Positions 44,469 through 56,453 of a stretch of DNA of 64,000 nucleotides are shown in pieces (the first letter of the stretch is position 1; each line of letters starts with the position of its first letter). The translations under genes were made by a program, and so were the position numbers. Source of the DNA: Costus lasius (lineage: Eukaryota > Streptophyta > Magnoliopsida > Zingiberales > Costaceae); contig CM050454.1 in the NCBI GenBank assembly GCA_027563935.2, positions 76,962,596 to 77,026,595 of the forward strand. The letters are read 5' to 3'. Below the pieces are notes generated by a model, which ran no database searches, was not told the origin of the DNA, and saw only the letters and a list, made by a program, of their open reading frames with translations.

Positions 44469-44959
44469 CACCAGGGCAGTCTAGTTCCTATAAGTGATAG
44501 GTGGGGTCCTATACTACCTAAACTCATACTCGATCTCACTGGCGAGCTGGGACACCTCCTATATACTATCAGTGGGTTGGTGCACTAAGGCCCTCCTAAT
44601 CTCGGGTCTAAGTCCAACCTTATACCTGTTAATGGTGACCCATAGTTCTTCTTCTATGCTACACCTAATCAGGAGGTTGTCAAATTTGTTGGTATATTCC
44701 ATTACCGTGTCATTTTCTTGAGATAACCTAGTCAACTAGTCGTAGGTCCATTGTCTATAGTGAGGGGAGACATACTTCTCACCGAGCCTATTTTTCATGG
44801 TCTCCCAACTTGTTATAGGGACCAGGCCTCTTCGTTCTATCTGCTTTTCTAATCCAGTCCAGTACACTAGGGCAGTCCCACAAAGTAGGAAATAAGCATA
44901 CTTGACTTTGTTCCTATCCAATATGGAATGGCACTCAAAGTATTGTTCGACAAGAGTCG
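44469..44959 (-). pseudogene. Ty3/gypsy gag N-terminal/central remnant
   Basis: On the minus strand: LVEQYFECHSILDRNKVKYA, YFLLCGTALVYW, ERRGLVPITSWETMKNRLGE and KYVSPHYRQWTYD, then an in-frame stop and further gag-like text (YTNKFDNLLIRCSIEEEL) with two more stops. This is a retrotransposon gag capsid domain, joined to 43474-43926 once the MITE is removed. The upstream end is cut by an Athila-like LTR at 44960. Confidence 0.75.
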
Positions 44960-46545
44960 TGATGTCTCATATTTTTATAGTCTTTTAGACCTATATTTAC
45001 AAGTAAATTAAGACTTACTATCATGTTTTTAGACTCCTTTCCAGCTTATTTCATTATCCTTCTTCAGAAGCTTCACTACTTGTCATGTTTGATGAATATA
45101 GGACATTTCACTCACTTTTATAGCTATTTGGAAGTATATTTACATCCCCGAGTGAATCAAGAACCATGACAAGAAGTTTGGCTTCAAACGGGACTAATTT
45201 CCAGAATTATGGCCGAGCCCATAATCTGCATCATGATCATAATTCCCAGTTTTCATTCCCAATAGACCCGTTTTTATGAAAGCATCGTTATAATCCAAGG
45301 TCATGCCCTTAATTTCCTCAACTGTAGCCTCTCGGAAGACAAAAACCTTGACAAGTGACATTACAGCTATGGCCATAATTTTAGCTTGACCGTAATCTCC
45401 TAACCAGTAATCTTTGACATCACACTATGGCCAAAATTCAAGTCAAGGAAAACATTAGCCCATCTGCAAAATATTAAACGAAACAAAGTTCAGTATTGAA
45501 ATTACAGGCATGCCCGTAATGACCATTACGCCCATGATCTCCACATGCAAGCATTAAAGGCCAACATTCAATTGGCCATAACTTCTCCCTTGCAAGTCCG
45601 TTTCGAGCATTCTTGGTGTCATTACAACGAGAATTTAATGGGCCATAATTGTATGAGCATTTCAAGAAGTAAAGAGCATCAATGAAGGCATGATGAGCAG
45701 GGCCGTAATCTTGATTATGCTGATAATCTCCCTGCAGCCAAATTTAAAACGGCCATAACTCCCTCATTATAAGTCCGTTTTGAACATTTTTGGTGTCAAA
45801 ATGTAGATAATTAAAAGGGCTATCAATGTAGCCAATCAAAAGGGGGCATTAAACTATATATAATGGGTGAAAAACCTGTTTCCAAGGGGGATGAGTCTTG
45901 GCAAGGGGTGGTGATCTTGGCGAAAGCCAGGGAGAAGAAGATTTTTTGTGCGTCCATTCCAGAAGGCTTGGAGGAAGTGGATTGCTGCCATTCTTTAAAG
46001 AGTTTGCTATTTTCTATCTTCAAATTTTTCCTTTGTTTCTTTCTTCTTCTAGAGATTTGTATTGTAACGACGCCATGATAGCGTAATTTCTTTATCGAAA
46101 CAAGGGTGTAGTTGAGTTGTTTGGATCTTCTATTCGAACTTGTTATTTCATAGCAAATGCAAATTTAATCTTGTGTTTATTCGTTCTATGCTGTTTTATT
46201 GCTATTGTTACCATGATCACATAATTACTTTTCTTGGGCGTCGCAAGAAGGAACAAAAGTGAATTATGATGCAAGATCTGCTAGATCGAACATGCTCTGA
46301 GTTGTCAAGAATTGCGGTAGGATTTATGTGAGGAACCTTATAATATCTCTAAACCCATTGGATCATGCTAGATCCGGTTAGCCATGAAAGTAGGACGCCG
46401 ATCTAGATTGATACCGAATTACACCGTCGTAAGAGGGTAATATGTACCATTTAATATTTCCTTGAACACTTTTAAAGTTGCATTTCTATAATTTTAACTC
46501 GTTTGAATTTGAGATCCATCAACAAGATGAACCCGAAGTTTTGAT
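44960..46545 (+). mobile_element. Athila-like LTR J, truncated
   Basis: Starts TGATGTCTCATATTTTTATAG next to the gypsy gag. Contains GGCCATAATC and GGCCGTAATC palindromic words (45210-45760) and a CGTCGCAAGAAGGA segment resembling 18838-18850 of S. The 3' part is missing; an antisense copia LTR starts at 46546 after TTTGAT. Confidence 0.65.
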
Positions 46546-47732
46546 TGTTGGGAAACCCCAGGGATATTTTATAATTTTTCAGAGTCATTACAACACATAT
46601 ACATTGCACAGCGGAAGAATATCCCTGAAACAGGCCAGTCCCAAAAACGCAGTGAAGATCGTCAAGCGAGGGAGTCGACACGATGAGATAGAAAATACCT
46701 TAAAGCAAGATGAGGCCGAAGTCGAGGTAGGCACCCAAGCGTGCACCCTCTGTAGTCTCACACACACGGAAGCCTCAAGCTCTCTTCTTCCACGCTCAGT
46801 GCTAGCCTCAGGAAGAAGATCCAAGCCTTTGTCACCTTCTTCAAAGCTTGCGCCTCCTTCAAGGAAGATGCACCAATGATGAAGGAAGGAGAGGAGATGA
46901 TGCCGCCAAGTCTTCCCACACTTGCGCCAAGAAGAGGAAGGGAAGAGGACACTTGCGGCTAGGGTTTGATGGAAGAGAAGCTTGCGCCACTTGGTTCTCA
47001 CCCCTTCAATGTTCCTCACACCAATTGAATAATGCATGAAGGAGCTCACGCATCCTTCCAATATATAGAAGCATGGGGCGGCCAAGAGAAAGAGGTGGAG
47101 GCGCAAACAATTAAGAGAGGGCGGCTAGGTTTAGGGTTTGGATGCAATTAGGGTTTGAGTATAGGAAAGACTCCAAGCCTATTCCATAAACATCCCCTAA
47201 TCACCTAAGACTTACCTAGTAAGTCCATTATGCCTTAGATGCCTCAAGCCTTGCCTTAGAGGCAAGCTTTCCATCCAAGCATTAAGGGGGTGGCGCCAAT
47301 TCTTTCCAAAGGAAGCAAATTGCGCCAAGCTCACTCCATTATGCCCATGGCTCCAATGGGGTTGGCTTTTCTCCCCATTATACCCGTTTAGCCTTTTGGC
47401 TCTTCATGATAACTTATTATTGGGCCTCATTGGATAATGAACAAGCCCAAACTTCATTACATGGGTTGATTAAGCAATTGGATCCAATCCAATGCAACCC
47501 CAATCCAATGCAACCCTAATCCAAATGTGACCAACCATGGTCAAATACGGGTCAACCTGCCAAAAATGAAGTTTGACTCCAATAACTTTCTTCCATCTCA
47601 TCAGGCCCATTGGCGTTGATGAAATCTCCCAAATCGATCTTAGCTATCAAATAACTCGATCATAAGACTTCCCGATTAATACGAGAACTCGAGTATCTTG
47701 GTGTGCGACCCTGTAGGTTCCTTTGACGTTGG
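46546..47732 (-). mobile_element. Antisense copia LTR fragment (copy 2 of nested pair)
   Basis: Starts TGTTGGGAAACCCCAG (reverse of the GGTTTCCCAACA LTR end). Matches 13875-14805 from 46793 on. Ends at GACGTTGG (47732), exactly as copy 1 does. Confidence 0.88.
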
Positions 47733-48331
47733 TGATGTGATCCGCAAGTGCACGGATAAATCGAAGTAATAAAATATCGATCCCACAGTGACCAATAGCT
47801 AAGTACTGATTCTTACTTAAAATAGTTAGCTAGACTAATCTGAGAGAAAATGGTCTTTATCACTACTAAACAGAAGGGACAATAGGCAAACTAGGCAAAC
47901 TTGGGTTGTAATCAATTTTTGGAAAGTTCAGGATTTCGGGTTCACCACTCTATGCTTCATGACTTATAAAAATTAAAGATGTCTTAAGAAGGATTTACTA
48001 TGTTGAAGGGGATTTATCCGCATGTACAGATTACCCCTTCTCAGTAGTACAATCTGGTGTTTATCTGAATTAATCCCCTACTCTCGTGGTTATTAACTCA
48101 AGATAAACCTAATGGGCTCTTGATAAATCTGAAGATCCCTCAAGTCAATTAGAACTACTCTCGTGTTCAAATCGACTTGTCCAAATATTATAGATCCGAT
48201 GTCTCAATTCACTTCTCAGTACTTCTTGAGACATCTAAGACATGAGAATCATGGCCAGTAATTATCATGTGATTAATACAATAATAATTGAATCTAACAT
48301 GAGTAAATAACTTCATAAGATGGTATAAAAC
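47733..48331 (-). mobile_element. Athila-like LTR F2, left part, interrupted by copia B
   Basis: Matches 14806-15393 with about 5 percent differences by eye over the first 145 bases. Cut at ATAAAAC by the start of copia B. The uninterrupted F copy continues AATCAAATC at 15394. Confidence 0.88.
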
Positions 48332-50286
48332 TGTTGGTGTATATGCCCTAGGACCTAGTTTTGGTCAACTTATGTACTACTTGACATTGATATTTATATA
48401 TCATTCTGGCATTGTCGTTATCATTGTTTGACTACACCTGCGATTGTGTACTTACATGATAATGTCCCTGGAGACAGATTGGATCTGTGCTCAAATAATT
48501 GTCCCCAGTCGATGTACCTGAGTGGATATGGGACAGCTCTGGTACTTGAGAGACTGGTATGTGGGCTGGTTAGGCACGTGGTGCTAATGCAGACACATGA
48601 GTATATCATTGGAGGATATACTGGATAGACCCGCTATGAGGCTATGACTTGGTGTCATGAGTTATCCTCATAAGTGACAGGAGATGCATTGATCCCTTGA
48701 CTTGAGGTCATTGATCATTCTATATGGTTAGGGACTTGCTTTGATACAACCTAACACCTTGCCGTAGCTGGGAGGTCATAACGGTTGTTATTGAGCATGT
48801 CACGACCCATATGAGAAGATCAATGGACAGACATAGGATTTGCCCCTTCCCTAGGGAAGTATGATATCCATGGAGCTCCCTTATGGTTCTATGACTGAAA
48901 GTGTATGGCCATACCCAGGTGAGAACTTGTTTTAGTCATAGCCATGTCATTGGATGAAAACAAGTGGTGACACACTTGTCCAATCGGATATCAGTTCGGC
49001 AAAGAGACTGTAATGCATCTGTACCTAGTTGCGATGATGGGGATGTCGATGTCGATATCCATTCCAATGACCTGGGTAGCAGTGATGCACTGCTAGGTTC
49101 CACTCACTGTTTGTGATGACCTTTGGTCAGCACTGCCAGCGTCAGAGAAACCTACAGGGTCGCACACCTTGATACTTGAATTCTCGTATTGATCGGGAAG
49201 CCTTGTGATCGAGTTATTGGATAACTCAGATCTAATTGAGAGATTTCATCAGCGCCAATGGGCCTGATGAGATGGAAGAATGTTATTGGAGCCAAACTTC
49301 ATTTTTGACAGGTTGACCTGTATTTGACCATGGTTGGTCACATTTGGATTAGGGTTGCATTGGATTGAATCCAAGTGCTTAATCAACCCATGTAATGAAG
49401 TTTGGGCTAGCTCATTATCCAATGAGGCCCAATAACAAGTTCTCATGAAGAGATGAGAGGCTAAAAGGGTATAATGGGGAGAAACATGAACCATTAAGCG
49501 CCTAGGGGCATAATGGGGTCATGTTGGCGCCTTTGCTTCATTATGGAAGTAAAGGGCGCCTCCCCTCTCTTCCTAGGATGGAATGCATGCCTCTATGGCA
49601 TTGCTTGGGGCGCAAGGCAAGGCCTTGGCGCACAAGGAAAGGCATGGGGCACAATAAGGAATGGTTGAATGAGAATTATGGAAATGTCTTGGAGACTTTC
49701 CTTGTCTCAAACCTCCTCATCCTAGCCCTACACTTGTCATGATCCTAGCCAATATCCTAACCGCCTCTTGCCCTATAAATGTGACCCTAGTCGCCCCCTC
49801 TTGTGGGTGATCAATCCTTGAAGGCGTGAACACAAGAAGAGGGGCGAGTGCTTGGAGCAAGGGCGCATCTTTTTTCTTCCATAACCACAAGCCTCTTCCT
49901 CCTTTCCTCTTGGCGCAAGGAGATCTAGGGCTTGGCGGCTTGGATAGTATCCCTCTTCACTTGGCGCATCTTTTATCTAGGTGGCGCAAGTGAGGTAGAG
50001 TATCTCCCTAAGGCTTGGATCTTCTTCCCGAGGCTAGCACCGGGCATGGAAGAAGAGAACTCAAGAGATCCATGTGTGCGAGACTGCAGAGGGCGCACAC
50101 TTAGACGCCTACATCGGCATCGCTCCACATTGCTCTTAAGGTATTTACTAACTCATCGTGTCGACTCCCTTGCTTGCGATCTTCACTGGGTTTTTGGGAC
50201 CAGCTATTTCGGGGACATTCTTCCGCTGCGAAAAATGTATGTCTATAACTCTAAAAATTGTAAAATGTCCCCGGGGTTTCCCAACA
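48332..50286 (+). mobile_element. Copia B 5' LTR (1955 bp)
   Basis: Begins TGTTGGTGTATATGCCC, ends GGTTTCCCAACA. TATAAAT at 49774-49780 is a probable TATA box. Confidence 0.92.
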
Positions 50287-50287
50287 G

Positions 50288-50299
50288 TGGTATCAGACC
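50288..50299 (+). other. Primer binding site, tRNA-Met type (element B)
   Basis: TGGTATCAGACC, differing from TGGTATCAGAGC at one base. Confidence 0.85.
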
Positions 50300-51875
50300 G
50301 ACTTGCAAGACTCGAACGATGTTTTATGCTTTTCTTTCATGCTCACATGCCATATCTCTATTTTCGTAAATAGCATGATGCATGGCAAACAATTTTTCTA
50401 AGTAGGAAAAATTGAGGTTTCTTGTTTCTATCATCCTCTCAATCTCTTTTGGAATTTTTGTACTATTTTTCTTGTTTGATTTAAAGATCAAAGGTGCACG
50501 TAATTTTGTCAAGTCGAACGGGCATTGTGTCTTTGGACTGGCCAAGTCTCTTGATCTGACAAAATTGCCAGCCGAAACGATCTCTGAAATCATCATGAAA
50601 AATAAATCGCAATAAACCAAAAGATTTGTGAGAAGAAGATGAGAAAAAGAGACTAGTTTTATGAAAAAGTAAAATTTCAGATTTTATGTTTTTCATGAGC
50701 ATGTAGAATTGCATGAGTAAATACCTTGATTGTGCATGATGTTGTGATCATTAATCAAGCCCCCTTTGCATGCCTGCGATGTATCCTCGTGAGGCCTGCG
50801 TGCCGCTTTTCTTTTTGCTTTTGACTAAGAAGAAGATTAGGGTGGCGCATGTGCTTGGAGCTTAGCGCATGCATACCTTGGTTGGTGATGCAACAAGCAA
50901 GAGGTGCAAACCTGCTTAGTGGCGCAAGACCATGGCATTGGCCGAACCTATGGGAACTTCGAAAGTATTCCTCTACGGTTTGAGAGCTAAGCCATGAGAG
51001 AAGGACCTTGGAGCCAACCTTGAAGTTCAAGCTAGTGGTCGGCTAGGCTAGGTCTAGTTTTTGGGGCTTGAGTTCTAGGACAAGAGTTGAACCTATTTCA
51101 TGGCATAGATTGGTTCAATGTCTTGTATAGGATATGATCACATCATCCTTTACTGCTTTTATTATTATCTGCAGAAGCATGCCTGAAATGTTTTACCGTT
51201 ATGATATCCCTATAGGATTGCATGCCTGTAATGATAGACATAAGATAAAACTGAGATGATGAGACCTTAAACAAAAACCCTCAATTAAAATATCAAGTAT
51301 GGTAGCCTTCTAATGCGTAGCCCTCACTAAGCTATCGATCAGTGGAGTTGTGAATTGTTTCCCACCCTCGTGGGACACACCCACTTATCTTTAGAAAGTG
51401 CGTGGTGGCAATGGTTTCCCCAGTCCAGTTTTAACCTGGGCGTGCCTTCACAAGGAAACTCGTTGGCCCTGGGCATAACGGTTAGGAATGAACTTGACTA
51501 GAAGTTCACATGTGCTGGGCGCATGGTGAAAGTCTAGAGGCATCGTTGAGAGGTAAAGGTTTCATGTTGTATCCAGCCCTCGCTGGACATGAAATGCCCA
51601 AACTGTCTCAACAAGGGGAGTTGCTTGGAGCAATCGGCCGGCGCGCCCACCTTAGGAAACATGGGTTACTTTGTGCATCTCATCCCACCCTCGTGGGACG
51701 CGAAGCCTCATGTGAAATAAGGATCCCATCTCACTAGGAAGTTTTAAACTTCCCGATTGACTTTGTGGGTTGTCAATTCGAATTTAAAATAGTGAGAGCA
51801 GAAATCATTTAAAACAAGTCCAGTTTAAATGATTCGAAGTAGTACTAATCTGTTCTTTTTGGGTGTTGTAGAACA
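50300..51875 (+). other. Copia B leader with four hairpins
   Basis: The proximal hairpin is CAATTTTTC-TAAGTAG-GAAAAATTG (50390-50414). Three CCTC-loop stems follow: 51361-51374 (CCCAC/GTGGG), 51573-51586 (CCAGC/GCTGG) and 51684-51697 (CCCAC/GTGGG). Positions and spacing match those of A. Confidence 0.75.
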
Positions 51876-52646
51876 ATGGCTACGAACACTGGCGGATTAT
51901 CACTGCGATCACTCCTTGATAAGGATAAGTTAGTTGGAACTAACTTTATGGACTGGCATCGGAACTTGAGGATAGTCCTCAAGCTCGAAAAGAAGCTGTA
52001 TGTCCTTGAACAGCCTCTTCCTGCGGCTCCTCCGCCTAATGCCCGAACGGCAGACAGAGATGCTTATAGAAAGCATCAGGATGACTCTTTGGAGGTTGCA
52101 TGTCTTATGCTAGCCAGTATGGCACCTGAACTGCAGGTGCAATATGAGGAGCAGAACGCTTTTCAGATGATTACTCGTCTAAAACAGATGTTCGAGGCTC
52201 AGGCTAGAACTGAGAGATTTGACACCGCCAAAGCAGTCTTTCGGTACAAGTTGTCTGAAGGTACACCAGTGAGACCCCATGTTCTCAAACTCATTTCAAA
52301 TGTGGATCATCTCAGGAGACTGGGACACACCATAGACAACGAGCTGGTTGTGGATCTTATTCTTCATTCCCTGCCCCCTAGCTTCAGTCCATTTATCATT
52401 AACTTCAATATGAACCGGATTGAGTGCACACGGGAGGAATTGATGAATATGCTCCAAACAGCCGAGCGAGAGATGGGTAAGACCAAACCCAATTCTGTTC
52501 TTTTGGTCCCTGCGACCAAGAAGATAAAGAAGAAGGGTAAGGCACGTGCTAAGAGCAGTGCCAGTGGTCCTACCAAAGCACTGAAGAAAAAGGTGAAGAA
52601 GTCAAAGGACCAGAGGTGTTTTCACTGTGGCGAGCAGGGCCACTAG
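51876..52646 (+). CDS. Copia gag (256 aa) ending at an in-frame TAG
   Basis: Starts MATNTGGLSLRSLLDKDKLV at ATG after GTAGAACA. Copia gag (UBN2-like) segments: GTNFMDWHRNLRIVLKLEKK, LEVACLMLASMAPELQ, FDTAKAVFRYKLSEG, ELVVDLILHSLPPSF and ECTREELMNMLQTAEREMG, then a lysine-rich linker (KKIKKKGKARAKSS) and a zinc knuckle CFHCGEQGH. TAG 52644-52646 follows the knuckle His, where Trp is usual. The frame continues after it (RRDCKQLQ). Gag forms the particle and binds RNA through the knuckle. Open apart from the terminal stop, so probably the best retained gag here. Confidence 0.85.
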   Translation: MATNTGGLSLRSLLDKDKLVGTNFMDWHRNLRIVLKLEKKLYVLEQPLPAAPPPNARTADRDAYRKHQDDSLEVACLMLASMAPELQVQYEEQNAFQMITRLKQMFEAQARTERFDTAKAVFRYKLSEGTPVRPHVLKLISNVDHLRRLGHTIDNELVVDLILHSLPPSFSPFIINFNMNRIECTREELMNMLQTAEREMGKTKPNSVLLVPATKKIKKKGKARAKSSASGPTKALKKKVKKSKDQRCFHCGEQGH

Positions 52647-54229
52647 AGAAGGGACTGCAAGCAGCTTCAGAATGAGGAGAAGAAAGGCTTGGCCTTAACT
52701 TCTAGCTCAGGTATCTATGTTACAGAAGTCAATCTTTCTACTTCTATGTCATGGGTATTGGATACCGCATGTGGAGCTCATGTTTGTACAAATATGCAGG
52801 GGCTCAAGAAAAGTAGATCGGTGCGGCTTGGAGAGATTGACCTACGCGTCGGAAATGGGGCACAGGTTGCTGCTGTTGCTGTAGGCGTTTTGACTCTCTC
52901 CTTGCCTTCTGGACTTCAATTAGAACTAGATAATTGCTTTTGTGTACCTTCACTTACAAAGAACATTGTATCTATTCCTTGCTTAGCAAGGAAAGGATTT
53001 AAATTTGAAATAAATAAGAACTCCTGTTCTTTTTCATTTGCAAATATGTTCTATGGGAAGGGTACTTTGTGCAATGGTCTATATATCTTGGATATGGAAA
53101 GTTCTATTTGTAACATAAGCAATAAGAGGACCAAACTGAGTGGTTCAGTTGGTGCTTTCCTATGGCACTGTCGATTAGCCCATATAAAGAAGAATCGCAT
53201 CCAACAACTCCATGCAAATGGATTGTTAGATTCAAGTTCCTTGGAGGAATTTGATACTTGTGAACCCTGTTTATTAGGGAAAATGACAAAGATGCCCTTC
53301 ACCAAGATTGGTGAGAGGGCAGAAGGTTTATTAGATCTCATACATACTGATGTGTGTGGGCCCTTCAATAAACAAGCCAGAGGAGGGTACAACTACTTCA
53401 TTACCTTCACTGATGACTTCAGTAGATATGGCTATGTCTACTTAATGAGACATAAATCTGAATCCTTTGAGAAATTCAAGGAGTTCAAGAATGAAGTAGA
53501 GAACCAGCTTGGAAGATCCATTAAAGCTCTTCGATCAGATCGAGGTGGAGTGTACCTGAGCGGTGAGTTCTTTGACTATCTGAGAGAGTGTGGGATCATA
53601 TCCCAACTCACTCCTCCTGGAACACCTCAATGGAATGGTGTGTCTGAAAGGAGAAATTGAACTTTATTGGATATGGTTCGATCCATGATGAGTCACGCAA
53701 CTCTACCTTCTTCATTCTAGGGGCATGCACTAGAAACAGCTTCTCTGATACTGAATAATGTTCCATCTAAGAGTGTCTCCAAAATACCATACGAGATGTG
53801 GAGTGGGAGACGCCCTAATCTCGCGTTTATCAGGATCTGGGGATGTGAGGCTTATGTCAAACGTCAGGATTCTAGCAAGCTAGAACCTAGATCTGATAAG
53901 TGTGTATTTGTGGGGTATCCTAAGGAAACTAAAGGATACTACTTCTATGTCCCAACCGAGAACAAAGTTTTTGTTGCTCGGGGTGCTGTCTTTCTAGAGA
54001 AAGAATTTCTTATGAAAGAAGTTAGTGGGAGGAAGTTTGACTTGGATGAGGTCCAAGTGCAAGCACAAGACAAAGAGATGGAATCTGAGCCACCTGCACC
54101 GGTTGCTAGGCAACCTGAGGCTCAGACACAGGTCCCGCGTAGGTTTGGGAGAATTCGTCGTGCACCTGAAAGGTATGGGTCGCTACCGACCCAACACGAT
54201 GGGATCTTCATCATTGAGGATGAACCTAG
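52647..54229 (+). pseudogene. Copia protease, integrase and linker (element B)
   Basis: Same frame as gag. The protease has WVLDTACGAHVCTNM near 52752-52798. The integrase zinc domain has LWHCRLAH and CEPC. The core keeps Asp in LIHTDVCGPF, Asp in SDRGGVY (normally GEY here) and Glu in GVSERRN. In-frame stops: TGA 53658-53660 right after SERRN and TAG 53718-53720. The linker FGRIRRAPERYGS and DEPS lead up to the C insertion at 54230. All three stops fit C-to-T or G-to-A changes (for example CGA to TGA, TGG to TAG). Confidence 0.88.
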
Positions 54230-56453
54230 TGTTAGGGAATGCCGGGTGTAATTTAAAATTTTGCAGTCCCAGGACGCAGCGGAAGAAGCATTACACCCGA
54301 AACACATTCCTTTCCCAAGGATCCATGCGAGAGAGAAGACACAAGGATGTGTTAGAGATGTACCTCTTTTGCTTGTCTAGATGTCGAAGCCATGTTGAAG
54401 GCGCCCAAGTGTTTGCCCTCTACAAGTATCCACGCATCGACTCCTTGATCGTTGCTCCCTTCCACGCTCGGTGCTAGCCTCGGGAAGAGAATCGAGCCTT
54501 AGGGTTCCTTCACTCTTCTTGCGCCACTTCCAAGGTTCATGCGCCAAGTGCAAGGAAGATGCCGCCAACTCCTTATCCTCTTTACTCCAAGAGAAGAGGG
54601 AGAAGATGAGTTTCGGTCTTGAGGAAGATTAAAGGGAAATTGCGCCACTAAGTCCTTCTCCAAATCACGCCAAGAGGAGAGGAAGGAGAAGACTTGCGGT
54701 CACTTGTTGGAAGAAGGGTTGCGCCACTTTGATGTTGTCACCCTTTGCCCTTGCTTTCGCCCCACTATTTGTGTTCACGTCTCCAAGTGTTCATCAACTA
54801 GAGAGGGCGACAATGGGTCCTATAAATAGGACTAGAGGCGGTTTGGGCAAGGGCTAAGATTATGCCAAGTGTATGGCTAGGATGAAGGAGCCTTGAGGTA
54901 AGGAAAGTCTCCAAGACTTTGCCATAAACCTCATTCAACCTATCCATATTTGTCCAAGCACTATATCAGCCCAAGACATGCCTTAAATGCATTCTTACCA
55001 TCAAAGGATCAGTGGCTAGGCGCAACATGAATGAGGAGTTTCGGCTAGAGTGGTGTCTTGGGAGAAACTAGGGTTTGAAGTAAGGTAAGTCTCCAAGACA
55101 TTACCATATACCTCTTCCCTATGTCCATATGCGCCTAGGAACTTCCCATAAAAGTTCTCAAGCCATATCAGCCCCAAGACTTGCCTTAGAAGCAAGTATT
55201 CCATCCAAGGAAGAAGGGCTAGGCGCCCTTTACTTCCATAATGAAGCAAAGGCGCCTCCCTCACCCCATTATGCCCCTAGGCACCAATGGGGTGAGATTT
55301 CTCCCCATTATACCCTTTTAAGCCAATTCCTCTTCATGAAAACTAATTATTGGGCCTCATTGGATAATGAGCTAGCCCAAACTTCATGGCGTGGGTTGAT
55401 TAAGCCATTGGATCTAATCCAATGCAACCCTAATCCAAATGTGACCAATCTAGGTCAATTTCGGGTCAACCTGCCAAAAATGAAGTTTGGCTCCAATAAC
55501 TTTCTTCCAACTCATCAGGCCCATTGGCGGTGATGAAATCTTCCAAATTGATCCAAGTTATCCAATAACTTGATCCTAAGGCTTCTGATTAAAGCAACGT
55601 CAAGAGTCTATTGCGTGTGACCCCGTAGGATCCATATGACGATGGCAATGATGTAAACATCATAAGTAGTGAGGGGTATCTAGCAACACATCACTACTAC
55701 CCATGTCATAGGACTTAAGTCATTATGGCAACAACTCCTAACAAACAACGAGGATTCCTATTGCATTACAGATCCCTTTGCCTAAGCTGATATCCTGCCA
55801 TTGGATTAGTCTCAAATTTATTATCCAATGCATTGGTCATGACTCAACAAGTGTGGCCACACTCTCCTGTCATGCACCAATAAGGTGGGGCGCCCCGAGT
55901 GGATATCATGCTTCCAATAAGGAAGGGGCAAATCCTACTATTGGTCATCCATGTCTCTACATGACTTATGACATGCCCAATGACAGTCGTTTTGATCTGC
56001 CAATTACGGAGAGACGTAAGACTGTATTAAAGCACACCCATCATCAAATCTAGACATGAATACCTCAAGTCTAAGGATCAATGCAAACCTCTTGCATGTG
56101 AGATTGACTTGTTGACTAGACAAGTCAATCCTCACGGTGGATCACTCTAGTGCATCCAATGCACCTGTATGTCTGCGTTACTGTGCCCCGCACCTAACCA
56201 GCCCATACACCAGTCTCACATGTACCAAAGCTGTCCCATATCTGCTAAGGTACCTTGTCTAGGGATAGTTTATGAGAATGGATCCAATCCAAACTCCTGG
56301 GACATTATTTATGCAACTCAATACATCAACGCAGGTAGAGAAGTCTGCATAATAACGACCATGCCTATATAAAGAGTAATAGTTCTATAAAAGTACATTC
56401 AAACAATGCCTGACCATGTCCATACATTGGTCTTTAGGGCATATACACCAACA
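54230..56453 (-). mobile_element. Element C LTR (2224 bp)
   Basis: Plus-strand ends are TGTTAGGGAATGCCGG and GGGCATATACACCAACA, so on the minus strand it starts TGTTGGTGTATATGCCC like the others. It carries a diverged duplication of about 180 bp (54899-55020 and 55080-55215), both reading AAGTCTCCAAGAC..CCATA..ATATCAGCCC. Confidence 0.9.

Larger units (their letters stand above)
48332..54229 (+). mobile_element. Ty1/copia element B (5' part; interrupted by C)
   Basis: LTR, tRNA-Met primer site, leader and one long gag-protease-integrase frame, cut near the start of RT by element C. The left target duplication is AAAAC (48327-48331). The RT, RNase H and 3' LTR are not seen in this window. The best-preserved copia gag in the window. 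Confidence 0.92.

Noticed and set aside
46478..47106. Open frames up to 172 residues on both strands
   Set aside because: They lie in the antisense copia LTR fragment and in its twin at 13850-14197; no protein-family resemblance.
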